Shown here: positions 1 through 7,216 of the stretch, piece by piece
Numbering within the stretch: the first letter of the stretch is position 1
Layout: every line of letters begins with the position of its first letter
Assembly: GCA_022562855.1 (NCBI GenBank)
Contig: JADFON010000027.1
Span: 1 to 12,259, forward strand
DNA length: 12,259 bases
Reading direction: 5' to 3'
Source: Candidatus Zhuqueibacterota bacterium
GTDB lineage: Bacteria; SM23-31
The notes under the pieces: model-generated
Seen by the model: only the letters and a program-made list of their open reading frames with translations
Databases searched by the model: none
Told to the model about the DNA's origin: nothing
Translations under genes and position numbers: made by a program

Positions 1-977
1 TGCTCTACGGTTTTTCGTTTGTATACGGGATAACCGGCAGCGCTAATTTATATGGAATCCGCGAGTATTTATTGCAATTTCCTGCAGACAATCTCATGAT
101 TTTTATGTCTATGCTTTTCATTCTGGCAGGAATCGGATACAAGATAACTATGGTTCCGTTTCATTTCTGGTGTCCCGACGTTTACGAAGGCGCCCCCACA
201 CCTGTAACGGCGTTTTTTTCCGTGGGACCAAAAGTAGCCGGTATTGCACTGCTGATCCGGTTTTTATATGCAGGATTATCCGAGCAGCTCAGCGGGGTTA
301 CGAATACCTGGGTGCCCGTTATCGGTGTCGATATTGCATTATTGCTGGCAATCCTGTCCGCGGTGACCATGACGCTTGGGAATTTGGCTGCCCTTGGTCA
401 GAAAAATATTAAGAGACTGCTTGCCTATTCCAGTATCGCCCATGCAGGTTATATCCTTATGGGATTTACGATATTTTCAAGCGAGGGAGTTTATGCAGTT
501 TTGTTTTATGTCGTAACGTACCTGTTTATGAACTTCGGGGCATTTATCGTGGTCGATGCTATTGCTATTCGGTTAAAGAGTGAGGATATAGAAAAATACC
601 GGGGTCTCGGAACACGGGCGCCGTTTATGGCGTTTTCTCTTACGATTTTTCTTATAGCCCTTACCGGTCTGCCGCCAACTGCGGGATTTATCGGTAAACT
701 TCTTATATTTGCTTCGGTGATCGATAAACAGCTTTACTGGCTGGCGGTGGTTGGTGTGCTGAACACAGCGGTCTCATTATATTATTACTTCAGGATACCC
801 AAAGCCATGTATTTTAAAGAAGTTTCGAAGGATGACGACTCAACGCTTGTAGTTTCGAGAATGCATACGGTTTTGGTAGCGGTTATGCTCTTCCTGACAC
901 TATACTTTGGATTGTTTTGGGAGCCATTAAGGGACTGGACAACATTTGGAATAAATTTCATGTTGAGCGCTAATTAA
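1..977 (+). CDS. nuoN: NADH-quinone oxidoreductase subunit N (complex I), 5' end outside the window
   Basis: This is the last 324 codons of NuoN, an antiporter-like membrane subunit of respiratory complex I that helps couple NADH:quinone electron transfer to proton pumping in the inner membrane. The frame is already open at base 3 and reads a typical NuoN stretch (LYGFSFVYGITGSANLYG), so the gene enters from the left and the TTG at 72 is not its start. The full family length is about 480-500 residues, so roughly the N-terminal third is missing. Diagnostic motifs are YKITMVPFHFWCPDVYEGAPTP, where the Lys and the Lys of the following GPKVAG match the conserved transmembrane lysines of the subunit, KRLLAYSSIAHAGY, and PPTAGFIGKLLIF, whose Lys matches the one in the late discontinuous helix. 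nuoN is usually the last nuo gene, and no further nuo gene follows. The stop is TAA at 975-977. Confidence 0.95.
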   Translation, partial: LYGFSFVYGITGSANLYGIREYLLQFPADNLMIFMSMLFILAGIGYKITMVPFHFWCPDVYEGAPTPVTAFFSVGPKVAGIALLIRFLYAGLSEQLSGVTNTWVPVIGVDIALLLAILSAVTMTLGNLAALGQKNIKRLLAYSSIAHAGYILMGFTIFSSEGVYAVLFYVVTYLFMNFGAFIVVDAIAIRLKSEDIEKYRGLGTRAPFMAFSLTIFLIALTGLPPTAGFIGKLLIFASVIDKQLYWLAVVGVLNTAVSLYYYFRIPKAMYFKEVSKDDDSTLVVSRMHTVLVAVMLFLTLYFGLFWEPLRDWTTFGINFMLSAN

Positions 978-1004
978 TAAAGTAATTTTTGCTTCAATTT
1001 TATC

Positions 1005-1033
1005 TTGTAAATTATTATTCAATTTGTTAGATT
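1005..1033 (+). promoter_or_regulatory. Weak candidate promoter for fdxA
   Basis: TTGTAA (1005-1010), a 17-base spacer and TAGATT (1028-1033) lie in the AT-rich 99-base gap between nuoN and the preferred fdxA start. Each box matches the sigma70 consensus at four of six positions. A start near 1040 would leave a leader of about 35 bases. fdxA could also be read through from the nuo operon, since I see no terminator after nuoN. Confidence 0.3.
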
Positions 1034-1076
1034 GTGACAGCAAATTTCATTTAATCTTAATTGTGAGGGTATGACG

Positions 1077-1409
1077 ATGACGTATATTGTAGGGGAGCCT
1101 TGTGTAGCCTGTAAATATGGCGATTGTGTGGACGTATGTCCTGTTGATTGCTTTTATCAGGATGAAGACACGTTGTATATTAACCCGGATGAATGTATTG
1201 ACTGCGATGCGTGCGTTCCGGAGTGTCCGGTAGATGCGATTTTCCCCGAAGAGGAAGACCCGATCTACGATGAATCCGATTGTAAACACGATAAACAGTA
1301 TTATGTTGATTTGAATTACAAATACGATTATGACACTGCCGAACCGGTAACAAGTGCAGACGACGTAAATCATGGTCCAAATTGGGATGCTTCTGTAGCA
1401 CGCGACTAA
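1077..1409 (+). CDS. fdxA: Seven-iron ferredoxin ([3Fe-4S][4Fe-4S], FdxA type)
   Basis: This is a small soluble cytoplasmic electron carrier of the Azotobacter ferredoxin I type, 110 residues. Numbered from the ATG at 1077, cysteines 9, 17 and 50 match the [3Fe-4S] ligands and 21, 40, 43 and 46 the [4Fe-4S] ligands. Cys12 and Cys25 match the two non-ligand cysteines of the family. The motifs [16 protein letters not shown] and [15 protein letters not shown] are almost textbook. The tail from about residue 55 is very acidic and Tyr/Asp-rich, and I do not recognise it. An in-frame ATG at 1071 exists, but GAGGG at 1065-1069 sits 1 base from it and 7 bases from 1077, so 1077 is preferred; family members also begin close to this point. 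The gene lies downstream of nuoN on the same strand and ends before a strong terminator. Redox partners cannot be told from the sequence. Confidence 0.93.
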   Translation: MTYIVGEPCVACKYGDCVDVCPVDCFYQDEDTLYINPDECIDCDACVPECPVDAIFPEEEDPIYDESDCKHDKQYYVDLNYKYDYDTAEPVTSADDVNHGPNWDASVARD

Positions 1410-1450
1410 GAACAGCATTCAAGTCTTATAATTCAACCGTAAAAATATAT

Positions 1451-1484
1451 AAAACCCCGCTATTAATCAAAATGGCGGGGTTTT
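1451..1484. terminator. Bidirectional intrinsic terminator between fdxA and the peptidase gene
   Basis: AAAACCCCGC (1451-1460) pairs perfectly with GCGGGGTTTT (1475-1484). Pairing continues inward through one G-U and three A-T pairs to a six-base loop (1465-1470). The plus strand ends in TTTTATT and the minus strand in TTTTATATATTTTT, so the hairpin can stop transcription from both converging genes. Confidence 0.88.
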
Positions 1485-1545
1485 ATTGGTTACCGGCGTT
1501 ATAACGGCAGTTTTTGTTATCATCATAGTCGTGCCGTCTGAATAG

Positions 1546-3615
1546 TTACATTACAATCATATCAAGTAATTCCAGGATCTTCAGGTGATTTATCACACCC
1601 TGCAGGTCGGTAGTTCCCCGGTACTGGACATCAAGCATTTTCTTTATATCCAGTGCGCTATTTTTCCCGTTTATGAGCAGATTTATCTCATTGACGTTAG
1701 CTCCGTTTCTTGGATACTTTGACATTTCATCCCCAAGCCTCTGCTCTGCCATCTGGTTAGAGAACGTTTTCAAACTTTCATTTGGCTTGGCGACCATGTT
1801 CGATCCTTCTTTTTCCAGACCGGTCAACGCTATCTCAACAGGTTGAATGCCAAGATTATCAGCAGTAATTTCCATGTATGCGTCAAAAACCCGTAAATTC
1901 ACATCTTTTGCGTCATCTATGGTTTTCTGAAGATCATCGACATAATTATTCATTGATTTACTATCCGACATCAACTCCAGGGTTGTTTCTAACGTCGCTT
2001 TTTCATTAATTGCAGCCGCTTCAATATAACCGCGTGCTTTCAGGAATGAACGGTTAAAATCAGGGACTCCGGCTAAAGAAAGCTCCTCCATCGCCCTTGC
2101 AAGTTGATGTGCGATACGGTTCATTCCGTTGCTTGACACTTCACCCGCAATTTTTGCCGCCATATTATCGTCTGCCGAAGCGATCGTATATGCCGCCGCG
2201 AGTGAAACGAATGCCGCCCGTTTGAGTTGTGTCGGATCGGCTTTATCGGGTCTGTCACCCGACGTATGGTACCACTGGTCGGGCCAGGTGATCATCAAGA
2301 CTCCGGGTACCCGGACGCCCAATGCATTAAACACTTCATGGTCGGATGAGCCATAGTGAGTTTCAACAGACCAGTAGAACGGTTCCCGTGATCCGGTCGG
2401 GGCGACTATCGGTTTCAGTATCCTTTGACCCCTGCGATTTTGAAGTATTTCCCTGTTTGTCTGCCCAACAAACCGGAGATAATTTTCTACCACATCATTT
2501 ATGTAATGGGGATTCCCATACGTTGTGCGCATCACGGAATAGGTCGAATAGTTTTTTGTCAGCCATGCTCCCACCATATCCATGTTGATGTTGCAGAGTG
2601 TCCTGCTCATAATTTCCGGGTTAGCCGCAACCCAGGGTCGTGAACCGGAGAATTCTGGTATCCATAGAAACCTGATGGTACGTTTGGGTCTGGGGAGTCT
2701 CCCTTCATTGATAAGTGTATTCAAGGTTCTGGCGATTTCCAGGATAACCGAACTGCCGGAAATATCGTCGTTCGCACCCTGTTTAGCATAACCTTCGAAT
2801 AGATGGGCGGAAAGTATTATTTCATCGGCGTTTGGATCGGTTCCCTGAATATAGCCGGTCGGATCCTGTATTTCAAAAGGCACCATTTGTGCCTCAATCG
2901 TTACGTTCACCCTGATGTTTTCTCCCCTTAAGAGCCGGTCTTTTAACGGATATCCGTCAATCGGCGGAATTGTAAATCCGAACTTTGCATTATCCCCGGG
3001 TGTAACGCTTGCCCACTGGATTTGAGTAGGATCGAATGTCGGACGGGGTGAGTAAACAGAAATGACGCCTACGGCGCCAAAATTATCCGCCTGACGGATC
3101 AAATTCCCGACCGGGGCGTACGATACTGCAATCTTACCTTGCACATCGACTCCTTCAAAGTCCTGCGCTCTTCCTTCGCCAACCCAGACCAGGTCTGTAG
3201 TGACATCCGCACTTTGGCTGTTCCTTGCAAGCATTGCCGGAACTTCATCAAAGTCGGCAAGTTTCTGCCGTCTTGGGCTGACCTCCCAGATTTCCCCTTT
3301 TGTCACATCGAAAGTTGTGCCTCCCGGAAACCTGTCGATTCTTGCCCCGGCTATACCGTATTCCCTGAGCTTGCCCAGAACATATTCCGCCTCCCAGAAC
3401 GTTCCTGAATATTCGCTTTCGGGTCTGTTCCTGTTGTAGCCCGCCATTTCGATCATATGGCTCATAGCAGTTTCCCCGGAAAGCTCACCGATAATCTCAT
3501 CCACCAGGTTTTCCGGTAGAAAACTCCACGGCATCCACGGCGTCATTTGTGCGGTGGCTGGACCACAGAAAATCGCAACTATTGCGATCGTGGTCAAAAC
3601 TGTTTTACATTTCAT
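1546..3615 (-). CDS. Secreted M28-family (aminopeptidase-like) metallopeptidase with PA-type insert
   Basis: The protein has 689 residues. A Sec signal peptide (residues 1-22, cleavage ATA|Q) sends it to the periplasm or outside. Residues about 110-250 resemble a protease-associated (PA) insert, 255-475 carry the M28 zinc-peptidase core, and about 480-689 form a helical C-terminal region I cannot name. Core motifs in order are SAHLFEG (His271), GANDDISGS (Asp283, the usual bridging Asp), RFLWIPEFSGS (Glu321), NINMDMVGA (Asp346), SSDHEVF (Asp425-His426) and WYHTSGDRPDKADP (His450). Two differences from the usual family pattern stand out. The first motif reads H-L-F rather than H-x-D, and the Glu-Glu pair reads Glu-Phe. 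Four of the five usual metal-ligand positions remain, plus the general-base Glu, so it may bind one zinc, use a different ligand, or belong to an M28 side branch. AGGAG on the minus strand (3627-3623) supports the ATG start at 3615. It is transcribed alone, towards fdxA. Confidence 0.88.
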   Translation of the reverse strand: MKCKTVLTTIAIVAIFCGPATAQMTPWMPWSFLPENLVDEIIGELSGETAMSHMIEMAGYNRNRPESEYSGTFWEAEYVLGKLREYGIAGARIDRFPGGTTFDVTKGEIWEVSPRRQKLADFDEVPAMLARNSQSADVTTDLVWVGEGRAQDFEGVDVQGKIAVSYAPVGNLIRQADNFGAVGVISVYSPRPTFDPTQIQWASVTPGDNAKFGFTIPPIDGYPLKDRLLRGENIRVNVTIEAQMVPFEIQDPTGYIQGTDPNADEIILSAHLFEGYAKQGANDDISGSSVILEIARTLNTLINEGRLPRPKRTIRFLWIPEFSGSRPWVAANPEIMSRTLCNINMDMVGAWLTKNYSTYSVMRTTYGNPHYINDVVENYLRFVGQTNREILQNRRGQRILKPIVAPTGSREPFYWSVETHYGSSDHEVFNALGVRVPGVLMITWPDQWYHTSGDRPDKADPTQLKRAAFVSLAAAYTIASADDNMAAKIAGEVSSNGMNRIAHQLARAMEELSLAGVPDFNRSFLKARGYIEAAAINEKATLETTLELMSDSKSMNNYVDDLQKTIDDAKDVNLRVFDAYMEITADNLGIQPVEIALTGLEKEGSNMVAKPNESLKTFSNQMAEQRLGDEMSKYPRNGANVNEINLLINGKNSALDIKKMLDVQYRGTTDLQGVINHLKILELLDMIVM

Positions 3616-3717
3616 AATTTGTCTCCTCTCGATTAAAATTTGCAGGTAAAAAGAATTTTTTTTGGAGTCTTTTGATATTCAAACTGCCAACCTGTTAATA
3701 TGACTAAAAAAGGCTAT

Positions 3718-3749
3718 TCTATAAATTGAAAAGTTGATAACGCTGTCAA
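3718..3749 (-). promoter_or_regulatory. Possible promoter for the M28 peptidase gene
   Basis: On the minus strand a perfect -35 box TTGACA (3749-3744) lies just past the 3' end of the tRNA-Sec gene. The best -10 candidate, TATAGA (3723-3718), is 20 bases further on, which is longer than the ideal 17, so the match is only partial. The leader to the peptidase ATG would be about 100 bases and contains an A-rich run. Cotranscription with the tRNA is an alternative, as I see no terminator hairpin between them. Confidence 0.3.
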
Positions 3750-3755
3750 AATTTG

Positions 3756-3848
3756 CGGGAGCGTGTGGGAATCGAACCCACCTTCGCTGTCTGACAGCGA
3801 ACATCGGTTTTGAAGACCGTGACCAGCACCAGCCATGCAGCCGCTCCC
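3756..3848 (-). tRNA. selC: tRNA-Sec (anticodon UCA)
   Basis: This 93-base gene folds as a selenocysteine tRNA. The acceptor stem GGGAGCG (3848-3842) pairs with CGCTCCC (3763-3757), followed by G at 3756 as discriminator. The anticodon loop CTTCAAA carries TCA (3813-3811), which reads UGA, closed by CGGT/ACCG. The long variable arm has a 7-bp stem, TTCGCTG/CAGCGAA, with loop TCAGA (3801-3783). The T arm is GTGGG-TTCGATT-CCCAC. CCA is not encoded. The total of 96 nt with CCA is close to E. coli SelC at 95. Two oddities are visible: the eighth acceptor pair expected in bacterial tRNA-Sec would be a G-A mismatch, and the D stem (C-G, U-G, bulged U, G-C, C-G, A-U) is imperfect. The long variable arm with UCA rules out tRNA-Trp or a Ser tRNA of ordinary type. 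It implies that SelA, SelB, SelD and selenoproteins are encoded elsewhere in the genome. Confidence 0.9.
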
Positions 3849-3866
3849 AATAGAAAAGTGTGAAAT

Positions 3867-3872
3867 ATTATA
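3867..3872 (-). promoter_or_regulatory. Candidate -10 box for tRNA-Sec
   Basis: On the minus strand a perfect TATAAT (3872-3867) ends 18 bases upstream of the mature 5' end of the tRNA, giving a short leader of about a dozen bases. The base block 17 bases further upstream (TTTTAT, 3895-3890) is a poor -35. Confidence 0.45.
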
Positions 3873-3990
3873 CATATTTTATTCAAAATATAAAAGTTAT
3901 TTTTCCATCTTTACACTGGAAATAAAGATTAATGAGGATATTTTCCACAAAAAGAGCAAGTTTTGTCTGCTGGGTTTCTTTGTCGAGAAG

Positions 3991-4020
3991 GTAAGTGTAA
4001 AGTGTTGACTTACTTTTACA
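3991..4020. promoter_or_regulatory. Overlapping inverted repeats at the operon promoter, candidate operator
   Basis: Two inverted repeats overlap the -35 box of the promoter at 4005-4033: GTAAGT (3991-3996) with ACTTAC (4008-4013), and TGTAAA (3996-4001) with TTTACA (4015-4020). Such symmetry over a -35 box is compatible with a dimeric repressor site. The DNA is AT-rich, so chance remains possible. Confidence 0.3.
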
Positions 4021-4033
4021 ATTTAAGTATATT
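4005..4033 (+). promoter_or_regulatory. Sigma70-type promoter of the five-gene operon
   Basis: TTGACT (4005-4010), exactly 17 bases, then TATATT (4028-4033): five of six matches to consensus in each box with ideal spacing. Transcription from about 4040 leaves a leader of about 100 bases before the ATG at 4140. It is the only good promoter I see ahead of the cluster 4140-11746. Confidence 0.65.
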
Positions 4034-4139
4034 TACCTTAATTAAAAATATTAAAAATCCTACGGCAATTTCTTCAGATTATAAGCCACTGTATTCTAAA
4101 TATAATCCTCCGGTAATTCGTCCGCTGGATGAGGATAAA

Positions 4140-5459
4140 ATGAAATTGAGCAGCAAAAAAGCGCCGATTTTTTATTTGCTTTCAAGCCTGTTAATTTCTC
4201 TCTTATTACTTAAGCCCGCTTCAGCGCAAACCAAAACCGCAACCGGAATCAGCCGCCCTGAGTATCACAAAATAAACGAACAACAAGTAGTCAGCCAACA
4301 GTTTTCACAAAGGGAACTTTGGGAACATATTGTTTCGTTTCCGGGGGACCTTTTATTCGTGCCGATAAGGATATTCTTCTTTGGGGTAAAACAGACAATA
4401 CAATTTGCCGATGAATCGAATCTCTTTAAGAAATTGAACGATCTGTTGACAGCAGACGATGGGAGCTGGGCAATCATGCCTTCCTATTCTTCCAGAACGG
4501 GAGGAGGATTAGATTATTTTCATTTTGTATCGGATACGTTAACCAGATTAACCTTTTCGGTATCCGCAGGATTGCGGAGGAGACAGGGTTACCGTTTGGG
4601 CTATGAGGGAGTTACCTTATTTGAAGGAAGGGCTGCTGCGGAATTCGAGGTGAGATATAGACTATATTCGGATGAAAGGTTTTACGGAATCGGACCGGAT
4701 TCGAATTTCGATAATGAAACCAATTACGCTCATGAACAGGTTTCGGTATCTGCTTCCGTATCGTCAAAGCTGGATGAAAATATTTCTTTTAACGGTGAAG
4801 CCGTAGTTGAAAGAAATAATATCCTGGGCGGCAGAAATTCCGCAACTCCATCAACAACAACCATATACCGGGATACCGGATTGCCGGGAATGGTAACAGG
4901 ATTGAAATTTACCCGCTTGAATCTCGAAATTATCCATGATTACCGCAATAATCGCGGCAGAACTACCAATGGCGGAATAAACCGGGTCAGGCTGGGTATC
5001 GTAAACGAAATCGACGGAGACAAATTTGGTTTCTGGCAGATTTCCCTCGATACCCGGAAATACTTTCATTTATTCTATAACCGCGTCCTGGTGGTAAGGG
5101 CGCATGGAACCTTTACAGAACCTTTTTTAAACCGTTCGATACCGTTCTACTATCTGAGTGACCTGGGACACCAGGAGACAATCAGGGGCTTCAGAAGGGG
5201 AAGATTCAGGGACAGGGACATGGCATTCGCTTCGGTGGAATACCGTTTCCCTGTTGCGCCGGCTCTTGATTCGTTTATATTTCTCGATGCCGGTCAGGTG
5301 GCTAAAAATCTTGTCAAGGATTTTTCAACCGCCGATCTGCAGTACGGTTACGGATGGGGCGTCAACATATTTAGCGAGAACCGTCTTGCCGCTCAATTTG
5401 TCATAGGAAAGAGTACCGACGGCTTCAGGGTTTATTTCAATTTCAACAAGGTATTTTAA
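4140..5459 (+). CDS. POTRA-less Omp85-family (BamA/TamA-like) outer-membrane barrel protein
   Basis: The protein has 439 residues. A Sec signal peptide (1-29, ASA|Q) is followed by about 80 residues and then alternating beta-strand sequence to the end. The Omp85 signature is HQETIRGFRRGRFRDRD (344-360), matching the conserved R-G-F of barrel loop 6, followed by a strand ending EYRFPV (367-372) and a final strand ending in Phe439, the usual outer-membrane beta-signal. The region before the barrel is too short for even two full POTRA domains, so it resembles the Omp85 types without an N-terminal chaperone domain. Its role may be passage or anchoring rather than general barrel assembly. The frame is open upstream to 3963, but GAGGA at 4131-4135, the signal peptide beginning exactly at 4140 and the promoter at 4005-4033 fix this start. 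It is the first gene of the operon; the next starts one base after its stop. Confidence 0.85.
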   Translation: MKLSSKKAPIFYLLSSLLISLLLLKPASAQTKTATGISRPEYHKINEQQVVSQQFSQRELWEHIVSFPGDLLFVPIRIFFFGVKQTIQFADESNLFKKLNDLLTADDGSWAIMPSYSSRTGGGLDYFHFVSDTLTRLTFSVSAGLRRRQGYRLGYEGVTLFEGRAAAEFEVRYRLYSDERFYGIGPDSNFDNETNYAHEQVSVSASVSSKLDENISFNGEAVVERNNILGGRNSATPSTTTIYRDTGLPGMVTGLKFTRLNLEIIHDYRNNRGRTTNGGINRVRLGIVNEIDGDKFGFWQISLDTRKYFHLFYNRVLVVRAHGTFTEPFLNRSIPFYYLSDLGHQETIRGFRRGRFRDRDMAFASVEYRFPVAPALDSFIFLDAGQVAKNLVKDFSTADLQYGYGWGVNIFSENRLAAQFVIGKSTDGFRVYFNFNKVF

Positions 5460-5460
5460 G

Positions 5461-7200
5461 GTGCAAAGTTTTCGATCAAATATACTCAATCCGCATTATT
5501 CCGGTGCGTCCGGCTCAGGATTAGTGAACTTAATGGCATTGTTGATGTTTTGCCTGTTACTATCATGCAGTGGTTCTAACCAATTCATAGCGCCTCAACC
5601 GCCTCCCGATGACATGCAGAATATTCCGCTGCCTCAAGAAAGGGAAATATACATAATTACGGACGGATTTGACAAACAGATAGTTGATAAAATCGGGGGG
5701 CTTCTTGATTTTTCCTATCAACTGAGAAAACTATTTGGAAAACCCAGAGAAGCGGCAAATGTCGATGCATTCGATGAAGTCTACAATTCTTCGTGGTTTA
5801 CCAACAGGAATGCGACAAAAGAGATGTCAATCGAGGAAATTGCGCGCGGAGCCGACACAGGCGCCGGTCCCGACGTTTCGGGCACCTGGTTGATAGTCAG
5901 CGCGAAAAACCAGGGTGTGACGCCTGGATTTGTAATCGTAGACAGCAGGGGAGTCGGTTATGTAATAAAGTTCGATCCTCCGGGCTATCCCGAACTTGCA
6001 AGCGGCGCCGAAGCAGTATCGACAAAATTATTCTATGCAGCCGGATATTTCACTGCCGAGAATTATATTACTGTATTCGACCCAAAAAATCTCGTTGTAG
6101 GAGAGGACGTTGAAATAACCGATGAACGGGGTCGTGAACGATATATGACTGAAGAGGACCTGCAAGTTATTTTACAGAGAATCCAGATAGGAGAAGACGG
6201 AAAAATTAGGGCGCTGGCAAGCAAATTTATCGTGGGAGAGGGTATCGGTCCTTTCCGTTATAAAAAAACCCGTAAAGATGATCCCAATGATCTAATTCCT
6301 CATGAAGACCGAAGGGAGCTTCGAGGATTACGGGTAATGGCGTCCTGGCTCAATCATTTTGACACAAAAGCAAACAATTCATACGATGCGTGGGTCACCG
6401 AAGGAAATGTGAGTTTTGTGAAACATTATCTTCTTGATTTCGGCTCGACTTTAGGAAGTATTTCCAGGGGTCCCATGCCGTACCATGTCGGGCATGAAAA
6501 CTGGGTAGACCCGACGGCTATTTTCAGAAAGAACCTGACATTGGGATTGCTGGTCGATGATTATGAAAAATTCTATGAGGTAAAATATCCCTCGATTGGT
6601 TTTTTTACACCGGTTAGCTTTCATCCTCAGAAGTATAAATTTATTTTTCCCAATCCTGCATTTAATAACATGACCGACCGCGATGGATTCTGGGGAGCTA
6701 AACTGGTAATGTCGTTTACCGATGAACAGATCGAAGCGGCGGTAAGGCAGGGACATTATTCAAACCCGGACGCCGCAGCATATCTTGTAAGCGTATTAAA
6801 GGAACGGAGAGATATAGTCGGGAGGTACTGGTACGGCAGGGTAAATCCTATCGATAACTTTGAGGTGATACCCGAATCAAGCGGACGACAATCTATAAAG
6901 TTTGAGAACCTGGCGGTGAAGAATAGATTAGCAGGAGCCCAGTCTTCGAATTACCGGTATTCGATTCGATTTGGAGACCGTGAATTAGTAACAAACAGGG
7001 AAACCGGGGGCGAGACGGTCATTCCGCTGCCGGATTTTCAGAATAATTCCGGCATGTATAGAGCTGCAGACGCAGAAAATCCAATAATTGTATCGATTCA
7101 AACACAACGAAACGGGGGAAAATGGAGTAAGGCGGTAAAGGTTTTCTTGCAGCCGGGCATTAATGGCAACAGCTTGACGCTTTTGGGAATCAAACGATAG
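5461..7200 (+). CDS. Lipoprotein with protein-kinase-like catalytic motifs
   Basis: The protein has 579 residues. The GTG start gives an n-region with Arg5, a hydrophobic stretch and a lipobox LLSC (Cys36), so it should be membrane-anchored outside the cytoplasm. I do not know a named family, but the middle reads like the core of a protein-kinase-like fold. GVGYVIKF (Lys170) resembles the ATP-binding beta3 Lys. Glu178 or Glu184 is followed by a helix and a hinge-like stretch. NHFDTKANN (Asp301, Lys303, Asn306) has the Asp-x-Lys-x-x-Asn spacing of the catalytic loop. LLDFGST (Asp326-Gly328) is a DFG motif 20 residues later. No classical Gly-rich loop is obvious. Residues about 460-579 look like a separate beta-rich domain. 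AAGG at 5448-5451 can serve as a ribosome site. It follows the barrel gene by one base, so the two are probably translated together. Kinase activity, substrate and nucleotide source are inferences. Confidence 0.72.
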   Translation: MQSFRSNILNPHYSGASGSGLVNLMALLMFCLLLSCSGSNQFIAPQPPPDDMQNIPLPQEREIYIITDGFDKQIVDKIGGLLDFSYQLRKLFGKPREAANVDAFDEVYNSSWFTNRNATKEMSIEEIARGADTGAGPDVSGTWLIVSAKNQGVTPGFVIVDSRGVGYVIKFDPPGYPELASGAEAVSTKLFYAAGYFTAENYITVFDPKNLVVGEDVEITDERGRERYMTEEDLQVILQRIQIGEDGKIRALASKFIVGEGIGPFRYKKTRKDDPNDLIPHEDRRELRGLRVMASWLNHFDTKANNSYDAWVTEGNVSFVKHYLLDFGSTLGSISRGPMPYHVGHENWVDPTAIFRKNLTLGLLVDDYEKFYEVKYPSIGFFTPVSFHPQKYKFIFPNPAFNNMTDRDGFWGAKLVMSFTDEQIEAAVRQGHYSNPDAAAYLVSVLKERRDIVGRYWYGRVNPIDNFEVIPESSGRQSIKFENLAVKNRLAGAQSSNYRYSIRFGDRELVTNRETGGETVIPLPDFQNNSGMYRAADAENPIIVSIQTQRNGGKWSKAVKVFLQPGINGNSLTLLGIKR

Positions 7201-7216
7201 GATTGAGGAAGACCAG

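Noticed and set aside
1047-1418. 123-codon open frame on the minus strand opposite fdxA
   Set aside because: The plus strand encodes an unmistakable ferredoxin. The opposite frame gains its length from the ferredoxin codon pattern and has no ribosome site or domain.
3756-3848. Reading the tRNA as tRNA-Ser or a UGA-decoding tRNA-Trp
   Set aside because: Ser UGA-anticodon tRNA would show TGA, not TCA, in the tRNA sense strand. tRNA-Trp has no long variable arm. Both point to tRNA-Sec.
3963-4139. Upstream in-frame extension of the barrel gene
   Set aside because: It would start before the promoter at 4005-4033 and bury the signal peptide 59 residues inside the protein. GAGGA plus ATG at 4140 explain the start better.
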